A stretch of 64,000 nt of DNA from Veillonella sp. T11011-6 (GTDB lineage Bacteria; Bacillota; Negativicutes; Veillonellales; Veillonellaceae). The stretch is taken from the NCBI RefSeq assembly GCF_002959755.1, contig NZ_PPCW01000004.1, forward strand, positions 186,001 to 250,000, written 5' to 3'. Positions 1 to 7,020 of the stretch are shown here, piece after piece. The stretch's first letter is position 1. Each line of letters begins with the position of its first letter. The position numbers and the translations under genes were made by a program. The notes under the pieces were generated by a model, which saw only the letters and a program-made list of their open reading frames with translations, had not been told where the DNA came from and did no database searches.

Positions 1-291
1 ATTATCATGACATTTGTAGGCTCTATCGCCTCCCTTGATCTAGTATGGAATTTAGCCGATTTATTCATGGCTTTCTTAGTATTAACTAATATTAGTTCCA
101 TCGTACGTATGGGTCGTACTGCAGGTCTTGCTCTTGAAGACTATATTAAACAACGCAAGGCAGGCATCGAAACACCTGTATTTAACCGTTCTGTTCTTAA
201 TCATACATACGGTATCGTATGGTGGGGTGACGGTCAAACTACAGACTCTTCTGTACCTCCTACTCCAGTGGAAGATACAGTGGAAAAATAA
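1..291 (+). CDS. Sodium:alanine/glycine symporter family (AGCS), C-terminal fragment
   Basis: The reading frame is open from the first base, so this is the 3' end of a gene that starts outside the window. The visible 96 residues hold one hydrophobic segment containing VWNLADLFMAF, followed by a soluble tail ending in a Pro/Thr/Val-rich stretch. That final segment resembles the last transmembrane helix of the AGCS family, inner-membrane carriers that import alanine or glycine with sodium. A Rho-independent terminator follows directly. The substrate cannot be told from this fragment. Family assignment is from the last helix only, so moderate confidence. Confidence 0.6.
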   Translation: MIMTFVGSIASLDLVWNLADLFMAFLVLTNISSIVRMGRTAGLALEDYIKQRKAGIETPVFNRSVLNHTYGIVWWGDGQTTDSSVPPTPVEDTVEK

Positions 292-306
292 AATATATTC
301 TCTTAT

Positions 307-349
307 GAGGCTGGTGAAAGTATCTTTCACCGGTCTCTTTTTATTTTTT
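307..349 (+). terminator. Rho-independent terminator after AGCS gene
   Basis: An 8-bp stem GGTGAAAG / CTTTCACC (313-320 with 324-331) around a 3-base loop is flanked by weaker pairing and followed by a T-rich tract. It begins about 16 bases after the symporter stop codon. Confidence 0.8.
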
Positions 350-426
350 GTAAAAGTATCCATTTATACTGTAAAAACTACGATTTATGTCTAACTCTTC
401 GAGTGACTATTATCACAGTAAACATC

Positions 427-471
427 TATATTCTATACACTTTTTGAGCATTAAAAACTATAGAATATATT
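427..471 (+). promoter_or_regulatory. Inverted repeat overlapping a possible gdhA promoter
   Basis: A perfect 11-base inverted repeat, TATATTCTATA (427-437) and TATAGAATATA (459-469), brackets a possible -35 TTGAGC (444-449), and its right arm overlaps a possible -10 TATATT (466-471; 16-base spacer). It could be an operator for glutamate dehydrogenase about 100 bases downstream. The promoter call is weak; the repeat is plainly visible. Confidence 0.35.
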
Positions 472-571
472 TATAAAATTAGAAAGGGTATTCTGTATAC
501 AATGTCGAATACTTCAGTATGTGTAAAATTAGCAAGACTTCATTTAATCTTATATACAGGAGGTCATTATT

Positions 572-1828
572 ATGAGCGGTTATAATCCTTATGAAAACAT
601 GCTAAATACGTTAGATGTAGCAGCCGAAAAGCTGGGCTATACTCGTAGTGAATACGAAGTATTACGCCATCCTGAACGAGAACTAAAAGTAGCTGTACCA
701 CTTCAACTAGATAATGGTGAAGTTCGCGTATACGAAGGCTATCGTTGCCAACACTCCACATTACGTGGTAGTGCTAAAGGCGGTCTTCGCTTCCATCCAG
801 ACTCCGATGAAAACGAAGTTCGTGCATTGGCTGCTTGGATGACTATTAAAAATGCTATCGCTAACATCCCTTACGGCGGTGGTAAAGGCGGTATCAAAGT
901 TGATCCTAAAACTTTGAATCCTCGCGAATTAGAACGCTTGACTCGTAACTTTGTACGTCGTATTGCGCCTATCATTGGTGTTAATACTGACGTTCCTGCA
1001 CCAGACGTAAATACAAATGCGCAAATCATGAGCTGGATTGCTGACGAATACAGCACATTGAAAGGCGAATGGAGCCCTGGTATCGTTACTGGTAAACCTA
1101 TCGAAGTAGGCGGTTCCTTAGGCCGTAATGAAGCGACTGGCCGTGGCTGTCTCATCGCATTACAAAGCTACCTAGCTAAGAAAAACTTAGATATCAAAAA
1201 CCTTACTGTAGCTGTTCAAGGCTTCGGTAACGTAGGTTCTGTAGGTGCTCGTCTTATCGCTCAAGCAGGCGCTAAAGTTGTTGCTATCGGTGACGTAAGC
1301 GTTAATATCTACAATCCTAATGGTATTGATGTAGAAAAAGCATACGAATATGCTAACTCTCATGGTCGTTCCCTTGAAGGTTACAGCGAACCAGGCATGA
1401 CTACAATTGGACCTCAAGAGTTATTAGCTCAACCAGTTGATGTATTGTACATGGCAGCTCTTGAAAACCAATTGAACAAAGACAACATGGAAAACATCCA
1501 AGCTAAGATCATCTTGGAAGGCGCTAACGGCCCTACTACTAATGATGCAGATAAATACTTCTATGAAAAAGGTATCGACATCATCCCTGACGTTCTTGCG
1601 AACGGCGGCGGCGTAGTTGTATCTTACTATGAATGGGTACAAAACAAAGCAAGCTTCTACTGGACTGAAGAAGAAGTTAACGAACGGTTAACTAAGAATA
1701 TGCAAAATAGCTTTGAAGCAGTTTGGGAAATGCAACATAAATACAATGTACCACCTCGTCAAGCAGCGTACATGGTTGCCCTTGAACGCCTCGTAGTAGA
1801 AACTAAATGGCGCGGCTATAACTGCTAA
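572..1828 (+). CDS. gdhA: Glutamate dehydrogenase (Glu/Leu/Phe/Val dehydrogenase family)
   Basis: Cytoplasmic enzyme that interconverts glutamate and 2-oxoglutarate plus ammonia, linking amino-acid catabolism and nitrogen assimilation. The 418-residue length is typical of the hexameric short form. The catalytic lysine lies in YGGGKGGI (residues 101-108), followed by DVPAPDVNT (120-128) and GRNEATGRG (184-192). A Rossmann nucleotide-binding motif GFGNVGS is at 207-213. An AGGAGG-type ribosome site sits 8-9 bases before the ATG. The gene is a single transcription unit closed by a strong terminator. Cofactor preference (NAD or NADP) is not decided here, though the compact form and motif resemble NAD-type enzymes. 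A branched-chain dehydrogenase is less likely given the length. Confidence 0.92.
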   Translation: MSGYNPYENMLNTLDVAAEKLGYTRSEYEVLRHPERELKVAVPLQLDNGEVRVYEGYRCQHSTLRGSAKGGLRFHPDSDENEVRALAAWMTIKNAIANIPYGGGKGGIKVDPKTLNPRELERLTRNFVRRIAPIIGVNTDVPAPDVNTNAQIMSWIADEYSTLKGEWSPGIVTGKPIEVGGSLGRNEATGRGCLIALQSYLAKKNLDIKNLTVAVQGFGNVGSVGARLIAQAGAKVVAIGDVSVNIYNPNGIDVEKAYEYANSHGRSLEGYSEPGMTTIGPQELLAQPVDVLYMAALENQLNKDNMENIQAKIILEGANGPTTNDADKYFYEKGIDIIPDVLANGGGVVVSYYEWVQNKASFYWTEEEVNERLTKNMQNSFEAVWEMQHKYNVPPRQAAYMVALERLVVETKWRGYNC

Positions 1829-1857
1829 TCCTTTCAACCTCCATAACATTTAGCCAT

Positions 1858-1898
1858 AAAAAAGGCGTAAGCTCATTTCGAGCTTACGCCTTTTTGTT
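1858..1898 (+). terminator. Rho-independent terminator after gdhA
   Basis: Stem AAAGGCGTAAGCTC pairs with GAGCTTACGCCTTTT around a 5-base loop and ends in a T tract. The A-rich left side lets it also serve the convergent queT gene. Confidence 0.9.
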
Positions 1899-1913
1899 TG
1901 ACTATAAATCTTT

Positions 1914-2405
1914 TTATTTGAAAGCACCTAATAAAGCAGCCATGCTAGGACGGCTGATCAAAGCTTTCACCAATACAGAACCAAGAACGGCAGGAATTGT
2001 TTGACCTACGATAAGGTTCAATACCAATGGCCAGTATGGAAGGCCTAGTAATGGGCTGAGCCATAATGGTACACAGAGCGCTGGCACAAAGATGATTGGC
2101 AAAATTGCCCACCACGCACTGAGGCCCATCTTGCGCATGCAAACGATGATACCTGTTGTTAAGATACCAACGCCAAAGCCACCTACCATATCAAGGATAC
2201 CAAGGCCGCCGAATAAGAAGTTAGAAATGAGGTTGCCAATCCCCATGGGAATCACCAAGAACGGAAAGGCATAAGCAAGTGCATATAATGATGTTGCTAT
2301 ACGAATTTGATACGCCCCGAAGGAAACGCTTTGCGTTAAATAGAGTACAACGATGTACAATGCCACAACCATGGCAGAAATAGTCAATTTACGTGTAGTA
2401 ATCAT
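1914..2405 (-). CDS. queT: QueT-family queuosine-precursor ECF transporter S component
   Basis: Small very hydrophobic membrane protein (163 residues, about five or six helices) of the QueT family. These are substrate-binding S components thought to import queuosine precursors such as preQ1 using a shared ECF energizing module, which is not in this window. The segment YQIRIATSLYALAYAFP and the Gly-rich FGGLGILDMVGG are the family-like parts. The ATG at 2405 is chosen because GAGGAGGTG lies 7-8 bases upstream; a start ten codons earlier would put that site inside the gene. A preQ1-I riboswitch with a terminator precedes it, which independently supports the substrate class. The neighbouring minus-strand queC is a separate unit of the same pathway. 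Confidence 0.88.
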   Translation of the reverse strand: MITTRKLTISAMVVALYIVVLYLTQSVSFGAYQIRIATSLYALAYAFPFLVIPMGIGNLISNFLFGGLGILDMVGGFGVGILTTGIIVCMRKMGLSAWWAILPIIFVPALCVPLWLSPLLGLPYWPLVLNLIVGQTIPAVLGSVLVKALISRPSMAALLGAFK

Positions 2406-2423
2406 AACACTCACCTCCTCAAA

Positions 2424-2452
2424 TAAAAAAAGCATGGCAAAACTACCATGCT
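2424..2452 (-). terminator. Riboswitch expression-platform terminator upstream of queT
   Basis: On the minus strand AGCATGGT pairs with GCCATGCT around a short loop and runs into seven or more Ts just before the queT ribosome site. It sits 3' of the preQ1 aptamer, so ligand binding can decide read-through. Confidence 0.8.
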
Positions 2453-2470
2453 AAAAATGCTTATGAATTT

Positions 2471-2510
2471 CCGTAGTTTTGTTTAGAGACAGGATGGTTT
2501 CAAACTGTCT
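2471..2510 (-). promoter_or_regulatory. preQ1-I riboswitch aptamer controlling queT
   Basis: Read on the minus strand, AGACAG...CTGTCT forms the P1 hairpin with a loop containing AAACCATC. It is followed by the A-rich tail AAACAAAACTACGG, which docks into the P1 loop as an H-type pseudoknot in this class. Spacing and tail match the preQ1-I pattern of the Bacillus queC leader closely. A terminator follows 18 bases downstream, then queT. The expected effect is to shut off transporter synthesis when preQ1 is plentiful. Confidence 0.75.
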
Positions 2511-2568
2511 TATTTAGTTGTGTCCTTATAATATCATATATTTTCGATATTCACAAGTTATGGGAAGA

Positions 2569-2778
2569 TTAAAGCGGCTTGTTACAGTAACTGCTATTGT
2601 TGTGTTGTTGGCAAGGACGGGGTGTCAGAAAATACCTTTCCTCATCGCTCCACTGGCGAACCGGTCATCGGCCTAGGGCCTCGACCTGCCAAAGTCGCTC
2701 TTTGAAAAGGTATTTTCTTCCACTCCAAATTTAGCAAATCAATATTACGGATACTTGTAAATCAAAAAGCCGCTTTAA
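2569..2778. repeat. 210-bp nested palindromic intergenic element
   Basis: Outer 12-base arms TTAAAGCGGCTT (2569-2580) and AAGCCGCTTTAA (2767-2778) enclose inner arms GAAAATACCTTTC (2628-2640) and GAAAAGGTATTTTC (2704-2717, one bulged A). The 63-base core at 2641-2703 is clearly more GC-rich than its surroundings and has no reading frame of note. It lies between the queT leader and the end of queC. It may be a mobile palindromic repeat or a folded RNA. Confidence 0.5.
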
Positions 2779-2999
2779 CTCAGCATCCTACACATGATAA
2801 ATAATATAAAATATATGACTCATCAAAGCGACTCAACTAGCCTAAGCCAGTTAAGGTGATTTAGTGACGTACAAGTCCGCCTTGCATCACATATACCTGC
2901 TACTCTATTAGAATATATGTAAAGTAGCCGCCTAAAAGGCGACTACTTGTCTAAGCCAGTTTATAGGTGTTGTAGAGATGAGGATTATAGAGCCGAGTG
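2779..2999. other. Non-coding stretch 3' of queC
   Basis: I see no gene here. The heptamer AAGCCAG occurs twice (near 2845 and 2953). The hairpin AAGTAG-CGCC / GGCG-CTACTT at 2922-2948 is the likely queC terminator on the minus strand, although its T tract is short. Confidence 0.4.
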
Positions 3000-3689
3000 T
3001 TATAGTGCCGGGTCCTCTACGCCGTTAGCGCGGAATGCCTCGGCTCTGTCGATGCAGGTGCCACAGTGTCCGCATGGTTTGTCGCCGCCTTCGTAGCAGG
3101 ACCAGGTTAGGTGGTATGGTACGCCGAGGCGTAGGCCTTCTTTTACGACGTCTGCTTTGTTGTGGTTGATGAATGGTGCTTCTAATGAGCATTCTTTACC
3201 GGATCCTTCAAAGATGGTATCACCCATAGATTTATAGAAGTGTTCAGTACAGTCTGGGTATGCATTGCCAGCTGCATCATCGCTATGGGCACCGTAGTAG
3301 ATGTAGCCACAGTCTAAAGAGAGTGCCAAGGATGCAGCGGCAGATAGGAATAGACCATTTCTAAACGGTACATAAGTGCTAACAGTACCCTCTCCTTCGG
3401 CTTCTTGTTGTTCCTTATAAGAGCCTTGAGGGATTTCTTCAGTGGATTGAGCTAATAAAGAGCAATTACTGAAGGCAAATAATTTCGTAACATCTATCGT
3501 TTTACCTTCAATTCCATAATAACCGAGGATTGATACAGCGGCTTCCAATTCTTTACTATGTTTTTGACCATATTGAATCGATAGTGGTACGACATTGTCT
3601 TTACCAAATCTTTCAATAGCGAGCGCTAAGCATGTAGTACTATCAACACCGCCGCTAAATAATACGACAGCCTTCTGTTTTTGAGCCAT
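3000..3689 (-). CDS. queC: 7-cyano-7-deazaguanine (preQ0) synthase
   Basis: QueC converts 7-carboxy-7-deazaguanine to preQ0 with ATP and ammonia in the cytoplasm, a step of queuosine tRNA modification. The 229-residue protein opens with the PP-loop ATPase motif SGGVDSTT at residues 12-19. It ends with a zinc site of the form C-x8-CGHCGTC near residues 202-215. The ATG at 3689 is chosen because AAAGGAG lies 6-7 bases upstream; a start five codons earlier would overlap that site. No queD, queE or queF is adjacent. Unlike queT, no preQ1 aptamer is visible upstream. Confidence 0.93.
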   Translation of the reverse strand: MAQKQKAVVLFSGGVDSTTCLALAIERFGKDNVVPLSIQYGQKHSKELEAAVSILGYYGIEGKTIDVTKLFAFSNCSLLAQSTEEIPQGSYKEQQEAEGEGTVSTYVPFRNGLFLSAAASLALSLDCGYIYYGAHSDDAAGNAYPDCTEHFYKSMGDTIFEGSGKECSLEAPFINHNKADVVKEGLRLGVPYHLTWSCYEGGDKPCGHCGTCIDRAEAFRANGVEDPAL

Positions 3690-3759
3690 ATTATCTCCTT
3701 TCAACTATTACAACAGCCCCATCCGTAGATGAGGCTGTGCTTTTATATTCACTGAAATT

Positions 3760-4515
3760 TTATAGATCAATTACCAATTCTACTGGGCAGTGATCAGAGC
3801 CAAAGATTTGTTGATGAATCTTTGCTTCTTGAATCTTATCGTCAAGGCGCTTGGATGTGATGAAATAGTCAATTCTCCATCCTGTATTCCGTTCACGAGC
3901 TTTACCCATATAAGACCACCAGCTATATTCTTCAATAGCATCTGGGTATAGATGGCGGAATGTATCTGTGAAACCAGCACCTAAGAGTTCTGTCATTTTT
4001 GCACGTTCTTCATCAGAGAAGCCTGCATTTTTACGGTTTGTCTTAGGGTTTTTAAGGTCAATTTCTTGGTGAGCTACGTTAAGGTCACCACAGAGAATGA
4101 CTGGTTTTTTCTTATCTAATTCTAGTAAATAGTTACGGAATGCGTCCTCCCAAGCCATACGGTACTCAAGACGTGCTAATTCACGTTGGCTATTTGGTGT
4201 ATAGCAGCATACTAAATAGAAGTTTTCATATTCAGCAGTGATAACGCGACCTTCTTGATCGTGTTCTTCAATGCCAATACCGTTAGTTACAGACAATGGT
4301 TTAATGCGTGTAAATACTGCTGTTCCACTGTAGCCTTTTTTCACAGCACTATTCCAGTATTGCTCATAGCCTGGTAATTCCAAAGAAATTTGATCAGGTT
4401 GTAATTTTGTTTCTTGTAAGCAGAAAATATCCGCATCCAATTCGTTAAAGGATTCCATAAATCCTTTTGTTACAGCGGCGCGTAGGCCGTTTACATTCCA
4501 AGAAATTAACTTCAA
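3760..4515 (-). CDS. exoA: Exodeoxyribonuclease III / AP endonuclease (Xth family)
   Basis: DNA repair nuclease of the endonuclease/exonuclease/phosphatase fold that cuts at abasic sites and trims 3' ends. The 251-residue length is typical. Diagnostic motifs are WNVNGLRA near residue 6, the metal-binding Glu in CLQETKLQ near 35, CGDLNVAH near 140-147, and the C-terminal GSDHCPV. The start codon is TTG, supported by AAGGAG about 8 bases upstream and by alignment of the N-terminal MKLISWNVNG with the family. It reads in the same direction as queC but is separated by about 70 bases containing a hairpin. Confidence 0.93.
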   Translation of the reverse strand: MKLISWNVNGLRAAVTKGFMESFNELDADIFCLQETKLQPDQISLELPGYEQYWNSAVKKGYSGTAVFTRIKPLSVTNGIGIEEHDQEGRVITAEYENFYLVCCYTPNSQRELARLEYRMAWEDAFRNYLLELDKKKPVILCGDLNVAHQEIDLKNPKTNRKNAGFSDEERAKMTELLGAGFTDTFRHLYPDAIEEYSWWSYMGKARERNTGWRIDYFITSKRLDDKIQEAKIHQQIFGSDHCPVELVIDL

Positions 4516-4707
4516 TTCGTACTCCTTATTCTAATAGGGCTAAACATACTGATATATTTTGTGAAAGCCTCTATTTTAACCATGTTCTTATATTGCAAAA
4601 ATTTCCTTATGTATACTAGTAATCATAATATTTTATATAGTGTAATACAGCTTAGCTTAACTAAACTTAACTATACTACAACTTAAACATAACTAAGCTA
4701 TTCATTA

Positions 4708-4932
4708 CTACTTTTTGTGTTTTTTTGCATGTCTTGCTTCTGCACGAGCTTTTCGAGCATTCTCATTTGCTCTCAAGTCACTTTCACGTTTTTCACGGAA
4801 ATAATTTGCCGCTGTAGACAAAACGAGAATTACCAATACAGTCACATTAAACATGCCTGGACCGAAGGTATAGATGTGATAACACAAATAGCCAAAAGCA
4901 ACAAGGGTTAGTAAATGTTTTAAAATATTCAT
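4708..4932 (-). CDS. Small membrane protein with basic C-terminal tail
   Basis: I do not recognise a family. The 74 residues form two predicted transmembrane helices (about 4-21 and 27-44) followed by a highly charged tail rich in Arg, Lys, Glu and Ala that ends in HAKKHKK. A GCAGGAGG ribosome site precedes the ATG. The gene starts 13 bases after the sulfurtransferase stop, so the two are probably co-transcribed. No function can be inferred. The tail may form a short cytoplasmic helix. Confidence 0.6.
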   Translation of the reverse strand: MNILKHLLTLVAFGYLCYHIYTFGPGMFNVTVLVILVLSTAANYFREKRESDLRANENARKARAEARHAKKHKK

Positions 4933-4945
4933 TTGGCCTCCTGCA

Positions 4946-5764
4946 TTATCTTAATGTTTCTACACCAGTCTTAAGTGGGAACCCATCATAGGTTACCCAG
5001 TCACTAGAACTACCAACATATAAGGCAGACTCAAGCCCTACCTCACTCATAGTCAATAACGCATTACAAGCCGTTACCCCTGAACCACAATAGGTCACAA
5101 CAGGTCTATTTTGGTAAATTTCATTATAATACTGGGATTCTAAATCTTTTACAGACTTAGGACCATCTGCGGTATAGCCACTTTCATAAAAATGATTAAC
5201 AGCACCAGGAATATGCCCAGTCATACCATCCATCGTATCTACTTGAGACCCATCGTAACGATACGGCGCACGAGCATCAATGATAACATGATCCCCGCTT
5301 TCACTAGCCTTGAGAACCTCATCACGGCTCATAACCATATGAGTTTGCAATTCATAGTTGAAAACAGTTGGTTCTGTAGGCAACGGAGTAGGATCTTTAG
5401 TAAGAAGATGACCTTCCTTAACCCAACGTTCAATACCACCAGACAACACGCGCACATCAGACAACCCCATGTAGCGCAAAGTCCACCAGAGGCGCCCCGC
5501 CAAGAAGAGCCAAGAATCATACACAACAACCTTGGAGTCACGAGTAATACCATAAGACTCAAAGGTATGAGCCAATTGCTCCATATCTGGCAATGGATGA
5601 CGACCGCCATGTTGTCCCAAAGGACCTGTTAAATCTTTATCTAAATCTACTGGAAAAGAACCCTTAATATGACCTTTTTTATAATCTTGATAACCGCGGG
5701 CATCTAACACGATGACCTCATCGAGACAAGCTAATAATTCTTTAGGAGTGATGAAATTTGACAT
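4946..5764 (-). CDS. sseA: Thiosulfate/3-mercaptopyruvate sulfurtransferase (two rhodanese domains)
   Basis: A 272-residue protein with two tandem rhodanese domains. The N-terminal, inactive one (about 1-125) contains VVVYDSWLFLAGRLWWTLR. The C-terminal, catalytic one (about 150-270) carries the persulfide-forming cysteine at about 226 in CGSGVTAC. CG[S/T]GVT is the loop typical of 3-mercaptopyruvate sulfurtransferases, while thiosulfate-specific rhodaneses usually have CRKGVT. The reaction transfers sulfur from mercaptopyruvate to a thiol or cyanide acceptor. AAAGGAG precedes the ATG. It probably forms a two-gene unit with the small membrane protein downstream. Confidence 0.87.
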   Translation of the reverse strand: MSNFITPKELLACLDEVIVLDARGYQDYKKGHIKGSFPVDLDKDLTGPLGQHGGRHPLPDMEQLAHTFESYGITRDSKVVVYDSWLFLAGRLWWTLRYMGLSDVRVLSGGIERWVKEGHLLTKDPTPLPTEPTVFNYELQTHMVMSRDEVLKASESGDHVIIDARAPYRYDGSQVDTMDGMTGHIPGAVNHFYESGYTADGPKSVKDLESQYYNEIYQNRPVVTYCGSGVTACNALLTMSEVGLESALYVGSSSDWVTYDGFPLKTGVETLR

Positions 5765-5919
5765 ATGTACTCCTTTCTATGATTATATCGAAAAATACAA
5801 ATTTGATAATATTATTATATAACGATATGTAACTATGGACAATGAATATCAAAATATAATTTGAATAATACTCATATATGTGCAAATACGACTTTAATAT
5901 TCATAGTATCCTACTCCAA

Positions 5920-5958
5920 AATAAAGGGTACGTCTATATAACTATAGGCGTACCCTTA
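5920..5958 (-). terminator. Terminator of the zinc-ribbon membrane protein gene
   Basis: Inverted repeat AAGGGTACG(T/C)CTAT...ATAG(G)CGTACCCTT (about 5924-5957) is followed on the minus strand by a TTTATTTT tract. It lies just after the stop of the 5979-6431 gene. Confidence 0.75.
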
Positions 5959-5978
5959 TATATATTAATGTAATTCAA

Positions 5979-6431
5979 TTATAAAAGAAAAGAATTTCCA
6001 CAACGTAAACATACATATGTATGCTCCCAGTCACGACGTAATACTGGATAAGTGTCTCTATTCCAAACATATCGTTGATATGTTTTATATATTAACAACG
6101 CATATGCACCAAAATAAATAATTAGAGAAGCCTCATGCTTGCTTAGCCCTGAGATCCAAAGCAACAATACGAGACCAAATTGAATGGCAATCCACCACTT
6201 TAAAATATATGTAACAATTGATTTTTTCATTGGTGGTTTTGCCATCATAGAAAGTGCTGTTTGTTGCGTACCTACTGTATTACCAATACCAACACCAACT
6301 CGACCGCCGGCACCAATACCTACACCTGTAGTTACACCATTTACATTGGAAAAACCACCAGCATAAGCAATATTATAACTTTGGATATTTTCTGATTGGC
6401 AATATGGACATACGTATGCATTCTCGCTCAT
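5979..6431 (-). CDS. Membrane protein with N- and C-terminal zinc ribbons
   Basis: No named family recognised. The 150-residue protein has a CPYC pair near residues 8-11 and a matching CLRC near 142-145, which could together form one zinc ribbon or two half-ribbons. Between them is a Gly/Val-rich linker (about 25-55: VGIGAGGRVGVGIG), then two transmembrane helices (about 85-100 and 104-117). AGGAGAGA precedes the ATG. It stands alone with its own terminator. The layout resembles small zinc-ribbon membrane proteins whose roles are unknown. An RNA- or protein-interaction role is only a guess. Confidence 0.55.
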   Translation of the reverse strand: MSENAYVCPYCQSENIQSYNIAYAGGFSNVNGVTTGVGIGAGGRVGVGIGNTVGTQQTALSMMAKPPMKKSIVTYILKWWIAIQFGLVLLLWISGLSKHEASLIIYFGAYALLIYKTYQRYVWNRDTYPVLRRDWEHTYVCLRCGNSFLL

Positions 6432-6526
6432 AATTCTCTCTCCTACTGTATCTCAAATTATTATAATCGTTTATATCCTACTTACTGTTAATGAGAAAGT
6501 AATGAGAGTCACATTATTTTTAATGT

Positions 6527-6560
6527 TAAAAAGTCTCTATCGTAGATAGAGACTTTTTCG
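6527..6560 (-). terminator. Terminator of the helicase-Nudix unit
   Basis: Near-perfect stem AAAAAGTCTCTATC / GATAGAGACTTTTT (6529-6558), with T tracts on both strands, lies about 50 bases after the Nudix stop codon. Confidence 0.85.
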
Positions 6561-6609
6561 TAATTAAAAGATAACTTTATAATATTTTTTAAATGCTTTT
6601 ACTGAAACA

Positions 6610-7014
6610 TTATAAACGTTTATAGATCGCATCTACTGCTTCAATATCAGCTGGCAACCAATCTACAGTGTATAAGGTATCTTTTGAAAGCCATTTCGCT
6701 GCTTCGTGTTCTAATAGAGTAATGTCAGAATCATTTACCAACGAGCATAAATAGCAATGCATAGTTAAATCAAACTTCTCATATCCTGTATATTCGACAG
6801 TAATAATATGTTCTTGAACAGCAATTTCTGCTTTCAGTTCTTCTTGAATTTCTCGTTTGAGTGCTACCTCATGAGCTTCACCAGGCTCAATCTTACCACC
6901 TGGGAATTCCCAACCGTCTTTTAGATCACCATAACCACGTTGAGTAGCTAATATAGTATTACCTTTTTTAATAATTGCTGCTACCACTTCTATATGTTTT
7001 CGTTGTTCACTCAT
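6610..7014 (-). CDS. Nudix hydrolase (MutT-like)
   Basis: A 134-residue Nudix hydrolase that probably cleaves nucleoside diphosphates linked to another moiety, for example 8-oxo-dGTP. The Nudix box is complete: GGKIEPGEA...REIQEEL at about residues 39-60, with the two metal-binding Glu residues of the REXXEE core. The preceding segment VVAAIIKKGNTILATQRGYG is like MutT/CTP pyrophosphohydrolases. The ATG is 6 bases from the stop of the upstream helicase gene, and its AAGGATA ribosome site overlaps that stop, so the two are translationally linked. Substrate specificity cannot be read from sequence. Housekeeping MutT and a partner of the helicase are both possible. Confidence 0.85.
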   Translation of the reverse strand: MSEQRKHIEVVAAIIKKGNTILATQRGYGDLKDGWEFPGGKIEPGEAHEVALKREIQEELKAEIAVQEHIITVEYTGYEKFDLTMHCYLCSLVNDSDITLLEHEAAKWLSKDTLYTVDWLPADIEAVDAIYKRL

Positions 7015-7020
7015 ATATCC

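Noticed and set aside
3709-3742. Hairpin between exoA and queC
   Set aside because: The T tract is on the plus strand although both genes are on the minus strand, so I do not call it a terminator of exoA.
4650-4699. AGCTTAGC...CTAAGCT inverted repeat after the small membrane protein gene
   Set aside because: Imperfect, AT-rich and lacking a T tract; not strong enough for a terminator or repeat call.
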